Shown here piece after piece: positions 15,223 to 22,773 of a DNA stretch of 32,098 bases. A program made the translations under genes and the position numbers. The notes beneath the pieces are model-generated. The model was not told the origin of the DNA and ran no database searches. It saw only the letters and a list, made by a program, of their open reading frames with translations. How positions within the stretch are numbered: the first letter of the stretch is position 1; the number at the start of each line of letters is the position of its first letter. The DNA is from Streptomyces chilikensis (GTDB lineage Bacteria; Actinomycetota; Actinomycetes; Streptomycetales; Streptomycetaceae): the NCBI RefSeq assembly GCF_001642695.1, contig NZ_LWCC02000005.1, positions 3,035,456 to 3,067,553 of the forward strand, given 5' to 3'.

Positions 15223-15251
15223 ACGCTAGGAGCGGAATTCAGGCATGTCCA
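15223..15251 (-). promoter_or_regulatory. Promoter of the LPMO gene
   Basis: On the minus strand TGGACA (15246-15251, one mismatch to TTGACA) and TAGCGT (15223-15228) are separated by exactly 17 nt. The predicted start of transcription falls at the edge of or inside the DasR-type palindrome. Confidence 0.55.
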
Positions 15252-15302
15252 TACCAATCTCGGCCGCTCTGCGGATCCCCGCCGAGCCTTCGACTTCCGG
15301 AG

Positions 15303-16223
15303 CTACGGCACGCTCTCCCCCCGCCCCGCGCAGAACGCGACGGTCAGGTCCTTCACCAGGACCTTGCGCTCGTAGTCGTCCAGCTCGACCAGTCCGCGCA
15401 GGGTCAGGCGGTTGACGGTGTCCTCCACCGAGTCGACCACCGCGCTGAGCACCCCGGCCCGCTGCCGGGCGTCCAGCGCGGCGATCCGCCGCCGCTGCAT
15501 CACCGCGGCCACCTCGGGGGCGTACTCGACGCGGATCGGCCGCACGGCGAAGACCTCCAGCCCGACCGCCCTGGCGTCGGCGGCGACCTGACCGGTCAGC
15601 GCCTCCTCCAGACCGGGCTCCTCCTGGCCCGGCTCGGGGCGCTCGTCGGCCGGTTCCATCGGCGGGTCGACCGGGATCCGCGCCAGTGCCGCCTCGACGC
15701 AGCGGCGCAGGTACTCCTCGTGGTCCTCCACGGCGTGCACGGCGCGGGCGGTGTCCTTCACGCGCCACACCACCAGCGTCCGCACCCGCAGCGCCACCCC
15801 GTTGGGGTCACTGGCGCACAGCGGCTCGCTGCGCCAGTGCCGCAGGCGGACGTCGACCCTGTGGCGCAGCAGCAGCGGGTTGACCCAGAGGAGCCCGGTG
15901 CGGCGGACGGTGCCGCGGTAGCGGCCGAACATGCCGAGCACCCAGGCGCGGCCGGTGGTGCCGCGGGCCAGCCCGCCGAAGCCGAACAGGCCGAGGGCGG
16001 CGGAGCCGGCGCAGACGGCCCACTGGGCGAGGCCGAGGCCGGTCCCCCGGCCGCCGGGGGCCGGCAGACCGGCGAACTCCAGGGCGGCCGGCGGGACGGC
16101 GCCGGCCCACCACGTGGTCAGCGCGCCGCCCGCGACCCCGACGGCGCCGGCCAGCACCCCCAGGGCGCCGGGCAGGGCGCGGCCTCCGGACTCCCGACTC
16201 CGTCCGGGCGAGGGGGACTTCAC
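15303..16223 (-). CDS. SPFH/band-7 domain membrane protein
   Basis: The start is uncertain: GTG at 16223 gives 306 aa but has no clear Shine-Dalgarno site. The N-terminal third has two hydrophobic segments (LPGALGVLAGAVGVAGGALTT and LGLAQWAVCAGSAALGLFGF, parts of them). The band-7 domain follows: YRGTVRRTGLLWVNPLL, HRVDVRLRHW, DPNGVALRVRTLVVWRVKD, AVHAVEDHEEYLRRCVEAALA, and LEVFAVRPIRVEYAPEVAAVMQRR, ending in a helical region. Such proteins (stomatin/prohibitin/flotillin group) assemble on membranes and organise lipids or proteases. It lies 45 nt downstream of a spermidine-synthase-like gene on the same strand and is probably cotranscribed with it. The band-7 call is firm; the function in this organism is not known to me. 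Confidence 0.8.
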   Translation of the reverse strand: MKSPSPGRSRESGGRALPGALGVLAGAVGVAGGALTTWWAGAVPPAALEFAGLPAPGGRGTGLGLAQWAVCAGSAALGLFGFGGLARGTTGRAWVLGMFGRYRGTVRRTGLLWVNPLLLRHRVDVRLRHWRSEPLCASDPNGVALRVRTLVVWRVKDTARAVHAVEDHEEYLRRCVEAALARIPVDPPMEPADERPEPGQEEPGLEEALTGQVAADARAVGLEVFAVRPIRVEYAPEVAAVMQRRRIAALDARQRAGVLSAVVDSVEDTVNRLTLRGLVELDDYERKVLVKDLTVAFCAGRGESVP

Positions 16224-16268
16224 GGGCGGAGGGCCGGCCCGGCGGCCCCGCGGTCCGCCGGACGGGCC

Positions 16269-17126
16269 CTAGCGGAACACGGAGGCCGGGGGCGCCGGGG
16301 AGGCGACGGCGGTGGCGTCGGTGACGGCGGCGGCGCCGCCGGTGAAGTCCAGCAGGGCGCGCCCGTGTTCCACCCGCGCGGTGTGCGGGTCGCCGGCCGC
16401 GCGGCGGGTGAGCCCGGCGACGGGCAGCGGGGCGTCGGAGGCGACCAGCACCGCGTTGCCGAACCGCTTGCCGCGGAGCACGGCGGGTTCCGCGATCAGC
16501 GCGAGCTCGGCGAACCGGGCGGCGGCGGTGGCGATCTGCCCGCGGAGGAACGCGAGCGGCGCGCCGTCGGCGATGTTGGCGACGTAGCACCCGCCGGGGG
16601 CCAGGGCCCGGCGCACCTCGTCCAGGAACTCGACGGAGGTGAGGTGGGCGGGGGTGCGGGTGCCGCTGAAGACGTCCGCGACGACCAGGTCGGCCCGGGC
16701 GTCCGGAGCCTTGGCCAGGCCCTCCCGGGCGTCGGCGGTCCGCACGCGGACGCGGGCGGCGGGGTCCAGGGGGAGTTCGCGGCGCACCAGCTGGACGAGA
16801 CGTCCGTCGCGCTCCACGACCTGCTGGGTGGAGCGGGGACGGGTCGCGGCGACGTACCGGGCCAGGGTGAAGGCGCCGCCGCCCAGGTGGAGGGCGGTGA
16901 CCTGACGTCCCGGCGGGGCGGCGAGGTCGATGACGTGGCCCATCCGGCGCTGGTAGGCGAAGGCGAGGTGGGTGGGGTCGTCCAGGTCGACGTGCGACTG
17001 CGGGGCGCCGTCGATCGTGAGCGTCCACCCGCGGGGCCGTTCCCGGTCCGGCACGAGTTCCGCCGTCCCCCCGTCGACCTCCTCGGTGATCCCCGCCGCC
17101 GCGCCGCTCCGTGCCTTCCTGCCCAT
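16269..17126 (-). CDS. Spermidine-synthase-like (SAM-binding fold) protein
   Basis: ATG at 17126 has GGGGAGGA about 10 nt upstream and gives 285 aa. The layout is spermidine-synthase-like: QSHVDLDDPTHLAFAYQRRM, then LHLGGGAFTLARYV, VERDGRLVQLVRREL, RVRVRTADAREGL and DLVVADVFSG. The canonical GGGDGG loop is GGGAFT here, so the acidic residue used by true spermidine synthases is missing, while the aspartate of VVADVF remains. It is therefore more likely a SAM- or nucleotide-binding relative than a real polyamine synthase. It is followed by the SPFH gene. A longer frame upstream to 17342 runs through a terminator hairpin and is rejected. Confidence 0.8.
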   Translation of the reverse strand: MGRKARSGAAAGITEEVDGGTAELVPDRERPRGWTLTIDGAPQSHVDLDDPTHLAFAYQRRMGHVIDLAAPPGRQVTALHLGGGAFTLARYVAATRPRSTQQVVERDGRLVQLVRRELPLDPAARVRVRTADAREGLAKAPDARADLVVADVFSGTRTPAHLTSVEFLDEVRRALAPGGCYVANIADGAPLAFLRGQIATAAARFAELALIAEPAVLRGKRFGNAVLVASDAPLPVAGLTRRAAGDPHTARVEHGRALLDFTGGAAAVTDATAVASPAPPASVFR

Positions 17127-17229
17127 GCGCCCATTGTCCTCCCCGTCGTCCCGCGGGGCCGGGCGGGGCACGGGGACCGCCGTCGTCCCCCGCGGACGGA
17201 GGCCGGGCCGCCCGGCGGGCGCGGAACGC

Positions 17230-17276
17230 GAGAACCCGCCCCCGGTGGCCTCAGGCGTCACCGGGGGCGGGTTCTC
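17230..17276. terminator. Second hairpin downstream of bglC
   Basis: Perfect 18-bp stem (17230-17247 with 17259-17276), loop 11 nt, in the 291-nt gap between bglC and the spermidine-synthase-like gene. With the hairpin at 17354-17410 it forms a tandem terminator that insulates the downstream pair. Confidence 0.65.
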
Positions 17277-17353
17277 CACCCGCACGGCCCTCGCCCCCCG
17301 CCGGTGGCGGGGAGGGGTGCCCGGGGGAGGTCCGGGCCGCACGTCCGCGAGGG

Positions 17354-17410
17354 CGGCCCGTCCCCTCGCGCGGGCCGCCCTGTCCGGGTCCGGCGCGAGG
17401 GGACGGGCCG
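17354..17410 (-). terminator. bglC terminator
   Basis: Perfect 18-bp stem (17354-17371 with 17393-17410) and a 21-nt loop, starting 7 nt after the bglC stop codon on the minus strand. Confidence 0.7.
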
Positions 17411-17417
17411 GACCGTG

Positions 17418-18971
17418 TCAGCCGGCCTCGACCACCGGCGCGGCGGGGGGCTCCGCCGCCGTGCCGGTCACCGCGTCGCCCGCCGGGGCGACCACCACGT
17501 CGACGGACGGCACGACCACCACGTCGACCGGCGGCGCGGCCGCCGGCTCGACCACCGGCTCGGCCAGCGTGCCGCTGCGGGCCGCCTTGGAGTACCAGAG
17601 GGCGCTCGCCTTGGGGGTGCGCTTCTGGGTCTCGTAGTCGACGTGGACCATCCCGAACCGCTTCGAGTAGCCGTAGGCCCACTCGAAGTTGTCCAGCAGC
17701 GACCACAGGTAGTACCCGCGCACGTCCGCGCCGTCGGCCATCGCCCGGCGCACGGTGGACAGGTGGGAGTGCAGGTAGGAGACCCGCTCCTGGTCCCGCA
17801 CCTGGCCGTCCTCGTCGACCTGGTCGTCGTAGGCGGCGCCGTTCTCGGTGATGTAGAGCGGCAGGCCGGGAGCCTCGCGGTGGTAGCGCATGAGCAGGTC
17901 GTAGAGACCGGTCGCGTCGACGGTCCAGCCCATCGCCGTCTGCTCGCCCGGCGTCTGGTGGAAGATCACGTCCTCGGCACCCGGCCACGGCGAGAAGTCG
18001 CCCGTCCCGTGCGCGTCCGACGCGGGGCCGTCCTGCGGCGCCGTGCCGGCGTGGCCGACCAGGGCCGGCGTGTAGTAGTTGAGGCCCAGCGCGTCCAGCG
18101 GCTGGTGGATCAGCTTGAGGTCGCCCTCCTCGACGAAGGACCAGTCGGTCACCGAGGCGGTGGCCGGGAACAGCGTCTCCGGGTAGGCGCCGTGCAGCAT
18201 CGGGCCGTGGAAGATCCCGTTGGCCAGGTCGTCGATCCGCTGGGCGGCGGCCAGGTCGCGCGGGTCGTCGGAGACGGTGCGCACCACGTGGGAGTTGAGC
18301 GCCACGGCGACCGTGTTGCGGGCCGGCATCACCGAGCGGAGCGCCGAGGCGCCCAGGCCGTGCGCCAGGTTGAGGGTGTGGGCGGCGCGCAGGGCGAGCT
18401 CGCCGTCGGTGCGGCCGGGGGCGTGGACGCCCGAGCTGTAGCCGAGGAAGGCGCTGCACCAGGGCTCGTTGAGGGTGATCCACCGCTCGACCCGGTCGCC
18501 CAGGGCCTCGCCGACGATGGCCGCGTACTCGGCGAACCGGTAGGCCGTCTCCCGGGCGGGCCAGCCGCCGGCGTCCTCGAGCTCCTGGGGGAGGTCCCAG
18601 TGGTAGAGGGTGACGGCGGGGGCGATGCCCTTGTCCAGCAGCTCGTCGACGAGGCGGCGGTAGAAGTCCAGGCCCTTCTGGACGGCGGGGCCGCGGCCGG
18701 TGGGCTGGACGCGCGGCCAGGCCACGGAGAACCGGTAGGTGTTGAGGCCGAGGTCCGCCATGAGGGCGACGTCGTCGCGGTAGCGGTGGTAGTGGTCCAC
18801 CGCCACGTCACCGTGCTCGCCGTTGTGCGTCTTGCCGGGGGTATGGCTGAACGTGTCCCAGATGGAGGGCGTGCGGCCGTCCTCGCGGACCGCGCCCTCG
18901 ATCTGGTAGGAGGACGTGGCCGATCCCCAGAGGAAATCGGGGGGGAAGGAGACCGAAGAGGAGTCGGGCAT
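17418..18971 (-). CDS. bglC: GH1 beta-glucosidase (cellobiose hydrolase) with unusual C-terminal tail
   Basis: ATG at 18971 gives 517 aa. Glycoside hydrolase family 1 motifs are complete: [15 protein letters not shown] near the N-terminus, ITLNEP with acid/base E169, and ITENG with nucleophile E376, plus [18 protein letters not shown]. No signal peptide, so it splits imported cellobiose and cello-oligosaccharides to glucose in the cytoplasm. The GH1 fold should end near [12 protein letters not shown] (about 465); some 50 further residues form a low-complexity tail with a duplicated VDVVV unit (482-494) rich in Ala, Pro and Val. The gene lies downstream of cebEFG but has its own CebR operator, which overlaps its start codon and probable ribosome site, and a hairpin separates it from cebG. 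Confidence 0.93.
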   Translation of the reverse strand: MPDSSSVSFPPDFLWGSATSSYQIEGAVREDGRTPSIWDTFSHTPGKTHNGEHGDVAVDHYHRYRDDVALMADLGLNTYRFSVAWPRVQPTGRGPAVQKGLDFYRRLVDELLDKGIAPAVTLYHWDLPQELEDAGGWPARETAYRFAEYAAIVGEALGDRVERWITLNEPWCSAFLGYSSGVHAPGRTDGELALRAAHTLNLAHGLGASALRSVMPARNTVAVALNSHVVRTVSDDPRDLAAAQRIDDLANGIFHGPMLHGAYPETLFPATASVTDWSFVEEGDLKLIHQPLDALGLNYYTPALVGHAGTAPQDGPASDAHGTGDFSPWPGAEDVIFHQTPGEQTAMGWTVDATGLYDLLMRYHREAPGLPLYITENGAAYDDQVDEDGQVRDQERVSYLHSHLSTVRRAMADGADVRGYYLWSLLDNFEWAYGYSKRFGMVHVDYETQKRTPKASALWYSKAARSGTLAEPVVEPAAAPPVDVVVVPSVDVVVAPAGDAVTGTAAEPPAAPVVEAG

Positions 18972-18984
18972 GGAAGCGCTCCCA
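18971..18984. promoter_or_regulatory. CebR operator TGGAAGCGCTCCCA at bglC start
   Basis: A 14-bp CebR palindrome with one departure from the consensus TGGGAGCGCTCCCA. Read on the minus strand it contains GGGAG eight nt before the bglC ATG and shares one base with the start codon, so the operator doubles as the translation initiation region. CebR is released by cellobiose/cellotriose in Streptomyces. Confidence 0.85.
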
Positions 18985-19045
18985 TGAGTGGGTCACGGCC
19001 GGGGCCGTGAGCGGAGGGGGGAAGGGGACGGGCACCACCGGGGGC

Positions 19046-19077
19046 GGGGCCGGCCGCCGTGCGGGAGGGCCGGCCCC
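19046..19077 (-). terminator. Hairpin between cebG and bglC
   Basis: Arms GGGGCCGGCC (19046-19055) and GGCCGGCCCC (19068-19077), 10 bp with a 12-nt loop, 9 nt after the cebG stop. It probably terminates, or partly attenuates, cebEFG transcripts before bglC. A smaller 8-bp hairpin lies at 18993-19010. Confidence 0.55.
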
Positions 19078-19086
19078 ACTGCCGGA

Positions 19087-20007
19087 TCAGCCCTTGACGG
19101 CGCCCTGCATGATGCCGCCCACGATCTGCTTGCCGAAGATCGTGAAGACGAGCAGCAGCGGCAGCGTGCCGAGCAGCGCGCCGGCCATGATGAGGGCCTG
19201 GTCGGGGGTGTAGCCCCGGCCGAGTCCGGCCACCGCCACCTGCACGGTCGGGCTGCCGTGCTGGGTCAGCACCAGGAACGGCCAGAGGAAGTCGTTCCAG
19301 GTCTCCACGAACTTGAGCATGGCCAGCACCGCCATCGCGGGCCGGGCCACCGGGAACACGATGTGCCACATGATGCGCCAGGTGCTCGCGCCGTCCACCC
19401 GGCCGGCCTCGATCAGCTCGTCGGGCAGCGCCTGGGTCAGGTACTGGCGCATGAAGAACACGCCGAACGCGTTGACCAGGGAGGGCAGCAGCACCGCCTG
19501 GAGCTGGTCGGACCAGTCGAGCTTGGCCACCATCATGTAGAGCGGGATCACGCTGAGCTGCGGCGGCACCATCATCGTGCCGATCACGACCAGCAGCAGC
19601 GCGTTGCGCCCCTTGAAGCGCAGCTTGGCGAAGGCGAAGCCGGCCATCGCCGACAGGAAGCACGTCACTATCGCCGAGGTGCCCGCCACGAAGGTGGTGT
19701 TGAGGAAGGCCTCGCCCAGGTTGGCGTCCTCCCAGGCCACCGCGAGCTTGTCGGAGAGGTTCGCGCCGAACCAGAGGGGCGGCGGCGTCTCGGCCAGCCT
19801 GGCGTTGTCACGCGAGGCCGCGACCGCCGTCCAGAACAGCGGGAACAGCGATCCCAGCGTGAACAGCGTGAGGATCACATAGGTCAGCGGCCCGGCGTGG
19901 AACTGGCCGCCGGCCCGGGCGGAACGCGGTCCGCGAGTCTTGCGCGCCTTGTCGTCCGGCACCGCTTCGGGCGCCGGCTGCTGCGGCGGGGTCAGGGTCG
20001 TCGTCAC
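19087..20007 (-). CDS. cebG: Cellobiose ABC importer permease CebG
   Basis: GTG at 20007 has AAGGAG 8 nt upstream and gives 306 aa. After a Pro-rich cytoplasmic N-terminus, six hydrophobic segments follow, starting TYVILTLFTLGSLFPLFWTA. The ATPase-docking loop is LIEAGRVDGASTWRIMWHIV with FPVARPAM, the MalG-type EAA motif. It forms the channel with CebF for cello-oligosaccharides. No ATPase gene is in the cluster; in Streptomyces the shared ATPase MsiK energises Ceb and similar importers. It begins 12 nt after the cebF stop. Confidence 0.9.
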   Translation of the reverse strand: MTTTLTPPQQPAPEAVPDDKARKTRGPRSARAGGQFHAGPLTYVILTLFTLGSLFPLFWTAVAASRDNARLAETPPPLWFGANLSDKLAVAWEDANLGEAFLNTTFVAGTSAIVTCFLSAMAGFAFAKLRFKGRNALLLVVIGTMMVPPQLSVIPLYMMVAKLDWSDQLQAVLLPSLVNAFGVFFMRQYLTQALPDELIEAGRVDGASTWRIMWHIVFPVARPAMAVLAMLKFVETWNDFLWPFLVLTQHGSPTVQVAVAGLGRGYTPDQALIMAGALLGTLPLLLVFTIFGKQIVGGIMQGAVKG

Positions 20008-20019
20008 GGCCGGGTCTCC

Positions 20020-21030
20020 TTAACTACTGGCGCGCAGCCGGCGCGAGATGACGGAGTTCACGAGCCCGATGAGGATCAGGATCGCGAACATCGACCAGGC
20101 GATCGCCGAGGCGCGGCCCAGGTGCTGGTTGATCCAGCCCTGCTCGTACAGGTAGAGGCCCAGGGTCTGGAACTGGTGGGTGCCGCCGCCCGAGGCGCCC
20201 TTGCTGGCGTCGAAGAGGAGCGGCTCGCCGAAGATCTGGGTGGCGCCGATGGTGGAGACCACCACGGTGAACAGGATCGTCGGCCGCAGCGAGGGCAGCG
20301 TCACGTGGAAGAACTGCCGCCAGCGGGACGCGCCGTCCAGGGCCGCCGACTCGTAGAGGTCGTGGGGGATCGCCTGCATCGCGGCCAGGTAGATCAGCGC
20401 GTTGTAGCCGGTCCAGCGCCAGATGACGATGGTGGAGACGGCGAGCTTGGAGGCCCAGCTGTCGTTCTGCCAGTCGATCGCGTCCAGGCCGACGAAACCG
20501 AGCGCCCAGTTGATCATGCCGTAGTCACGGCCGAAGAGCAGCACGAAGACCAGGGCCGCCGCGGCCACCGAGGTGGCGTACGGGGCGAGCATGGCGACGC
20601 GCCAGAAGGTGGAACCGCGCAGCTTGTAGTTGAGCAGGTGGGCGATGCCCATCGCCATGGCGAGCTGCGGGACCGTCGAGATGACGCCGATGATCAGGGT
20701 GTTGCGCGCGGCGTTCCAGAAGAACTCGTCGTCGAAGATGCGGACGTAGTTCTTCAGGCCGGCCCACTCCATGTCGGTGGGCGCGGTCAGCTCCACCGTG
20801 TGGAGCGACGCCCAGCCGGTGTAGATCAGGGGGAACAGGCCGAAGGCGATGAACAGGGCGAAGAAGGGGGCGACGAACGCGTAGGGGCTCCAGCGCAGGT
20901 CCCGCTGCCAGCGGCGGGACAGCTTGGCCCGGCGTCGCTCTTCCTCCGGGGCGCGGCCGGCCGGCGGCGAACCGGCCGGGGCCGCGCCCCCCTTGACGGG
21001 GGACGCGGCGATGGAGTGCCGGGAAGGCAT
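20020..21030 (-). CDS. cebF: Cellobiose ABC importer permease CebF
   Basis: ATG at 21030 gives 336 aa with GGAG 11 nt upstream; GTG at 21039, overlapping the cebE stop as GTGA, would add three residues but sits only 2 nt from the same site. A polar N-terminal tail (to about residue 50) precedes six hydrophobic segments, beginning SPYAFVAPFFALFIAFGLFP. The MalF-type docking loop reads YESAALDGASRWRQFFHVTL with PSLRPT. It pairs with CebG to carry cellobiose/cellotriose across the membrane and is cotranscribed with cebE and cebG. The stop is TAA, unusual for this GC content. Confidence 0.9.
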   Translation of the reverse strand: MPSRHSIAASPVKGGAAPAGSPPAGRAPEEERRRAKLSRRWQRDLRWSPYAFVAPFFALFIAFGLFPLIYTGWASLHTVELTAPTDMEWAGLKNYVRIFDDEFFWNAARNTLIIGVISTVPQLAMAMGIAHLLNYKLRGSTFWRVAMLAPYATSVAAAALVFVLLFGRDYGMINWALGFVGLDAIDWQNDSWASKLAVSTIVIWRWTGYNALIYLAAMQAIPHDLYESAALDGASRWRQFFHVTLPSLRPTILFTVVVSTIGATQIFGEPLLFDASKGASGGGTHQFQTLGLYLYEQGWINQHLGRASAIAWSMFAILILIGLVNSVISRRLRASS

Positions 21031-21035
21031 ACCGG

Positions 21036-22352
21036 TCACTTCTCCAGGTTGTTGTCGATGGTCTTGACGGCGTTGGACCAGGCGTCCGCGGCGGACTTGC
21101 CCTGGGTGACCAGGATGACGCCGTTGTCGGTCAGACCCTGCTGGATGATCTGGTCCTTCGGGCCGATGACCTGGACCGGGGAGGACTTGGCGGCGTCGGC
21201 GAAGATCTGGCCGATCGGCGCGTCACCCGTCATGTCGTTCTTCGCGTTGAGGACCTTGTCGCCCTCGTAGGTGGACGGCGCGCTCGGGAAGGAGCCCTGC
21301 ACCGCGAAGAGCTTCGCCTGCTGCTCGGGGGCGGTCAGCCAGGCGGCCAGCTTGGCGGCCTCGTCGGTGTTCTTGCCGGCCTTCGGGACGGACAGGAAGG
21401 AACCGCCCCAGTTGCCGGACTTCGGCGCCTTGGCGACGTCCCACTTGCCGGCGGCCTCGGGCTTCGACTTGCCCTTGATGTAGCCGAGCATCCACGGCGG
21501 GCAGGACATCGCCGCGAACTTGCCGTTGGCGATGGTGGTGTCCCAGGCCGGCTGGAACTGGACCTGCTTGCCGATCAGGCCCTCCTCGGCCGCGTTGGCG
21601 GTGAGGTCGAAGGCGTCCTTCACCGCGGGGTTGGTCTTGTAGATGACCTCGCCCTCGGCGTTGTAGAACTTCTCGGTCTCACTGGAGAGGATGGCGTTCA
21701 GCAGACCGCCGGGGGAGTCCATGAAGGTGACGTCCTTCGGGGCGCCCTTCTTGAAGTCGCGGCCGACCTCGACGAACTTGGCCCAGTCGCCCTCCCACAG
21801 CTTCGCGAGCTCCTCGCGGTCGGTGGGCAGGCCCGCCTTCTCGAAGAGGTCCTTGCGGTAGCAGATCGCCATCGGGCCGACGTCGGTGCCCAGGCCGACG
21901 GTCTTGCCGTCCTTGGTGGTGCCCTGCTCCCACTTCCACCCCAGGAAGTCGGACTTCTTGCCGAACTTGGAGAGGTCGACCAGCTTGTCGCCCTGGGTGG
22001 CGGTGATCTCGGCGATGTTGCCGACCTCGACGCCCTGGATGTCCTGGAGACCGCTGCCGGTGGTCAGGTGGTTGACGAGCGCCGGGTAGTAGTTCTCGTT
22101 GCGCTCGATCACCGTTTCCTTGATGTTGATCTTGGGGTTCAGCTTCATGTACTCGTCGTACAGCCCCGCTTCCTTGAAGCCGAACGTGCCGAACAGGCCA
22201 ACGGTGATGGTGGTCTTGCCCTTGGCGTCGCCCGAGCCGGTGGACTCCTCGTCCTTGCCGTCGTCGGCGCAGCCGGCCAGCAGCCCGGCGCCGAGCGCCG
22301 CGACCGTTGCGAGAACCACTGCCCTGCGGCGGGCGGTTCGAATGGCGCGCAT
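21036..22352 (-). CDS. cebE: Cellobiose/cello-oligosaccharide-binding lipoprotein CebE
   Basis: ATG at 22352 with AGGAGG upstream gives 438 aa; the frame extends further upstream but without a ribosome site. The signal MRAIRTARRRAVVLATVAAL ends in the lipobox LAGC, so the protein is lipid-anchored outside the membrane. The mature part is a family-1 sugar-binding protein: ITVGLFGTFGFKEAGLYDEY, MAICYRKDLFEKAGLP, SCPPWMLGYIKGKSKP and AKLAAWLTAPEQQAKLF are typical. It delivers cello-oligosaccharides to CebFG. It is the first gene of cebEFG, with the consensus CebR operator 132 nt upstream of its start. The cluster order cebR-cebEFG-bglC is the established Streptomyces arrangement. Confidence 0.92.
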   Translation of the reverse strand: MRAIRTARRRAVVLATVAALGAGLLAGCADDGKDEESTGSGDAKGKTTITVGLFGTFGFKEAGLYDEYMKLNPKINIKETVIERNENYYPALVNHLTTGSGLQDIQGVEVGNIAEITATQGDKLVDLSKFGKKSDFLGWKWEQGTTKDGKTVGLGTDVGPMAICYRKDLFEKAGLPTDREELAKLWEGDWAKFVEVGRDFKKGAPKDVTFMDSPGGLLNAILSSETEKFYNAEGEVIYKTNPAVKDAFDLTANAAEEGLIGKQVQFQPAWDTTIANGKFAAMSCPPWMLGYIKGKSKPEAAGKWDVAKAPKSGNWGGSFLSVPKAGKNTDEAAKLAAWLTAPEQQAKLFAVQGSFPSAPSTYEGDKVLNAKNDMTGDAPIGQIFADAAKSSPVQVIGPKDQIIQQGLTDNGVILVTQGKSAADAWSNAVKTIDNNLEK

Positions 22353-22483
22353 GGTCGTCCCTCCTGATTGCCCTGACGTGCCGACCCCCCGGCCAAAGGC
22401 CACTGGACGACCTCTGATTTCCTTGCTGCGGCTCGGGTGGGGAACGCGTGGGTTGGGTTTGGGTCAGGTAGCGTGAGAGCGCG

Positions 22484-22497
22484 TGGGAGCGCTCCCA
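22484..22497. promoter_or_regulatory. CebR operator TGGGAGCGCTCCCA upstream of cebE
   Basis: An exact 14-bp match to the consensus CebR palindrome, 132 nt upstream of cebE and 277 nt upstream of cebR. By family knowledge CebR represses here until cellobiose or cellotriose binds it. Confidence 0.92.
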
Positions 22498-22533
22498 GCA
22501 GTGATGTGTTGAAGAGTCCCGGGTCCCGGCGGG

Positions 22534-22554
22534 GGTGTCAAGGGAAGTGACACC
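22534..22554. promoter_or_regulatory. Inverted repeat GGTGTCA-N7-TGACACC
   Basis: Perfect 7-bp arms with a 7-nt spacer, between the CebR operator and cebR. The spacing suits a dimeric helix-turn-helix protein. It does not resemble the CebR site, so it may be a second control input; the regulator is unknown. Confidence 0.4.
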
Positions 22555-22773
22555 GTGATCTCCCCGGGGTTATCAGGGTGTTACCGAATGGGGAGAACCC
22601 GGTCAACGGCAGGCGGTATGCGGATACTTGGAAGCTCCGCGCGTAGACCCGACTCCCGCAAGGCATTGTCGTCACATCCGGGCGGACCGGCCGCGCACGA
22701 CGCGGTGGCCCACCCCGGTGAGGGCGAGCACGACTGTTAGATTCCAGGATCCGGTACGAATTGGAGGCGGCGG

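Larger units (their letters stand above)
22353..22773. other. cebE-cebR divergent intergenic region
   Basis: This 421-nt gap has no credible gene. It holds the CebR palindrome (22484-22497), an inverted repeat at 22534-22554 and the two divergent promoters. A TACCTG on the minus strand about 13 nt on the cebE side of the operator could be the cebE -10, which would put the operator over the -35, but no clear -35 sequence is seen. The cebR ribosome site GGAGG is at 22763-22767. Confidence 0.6.
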
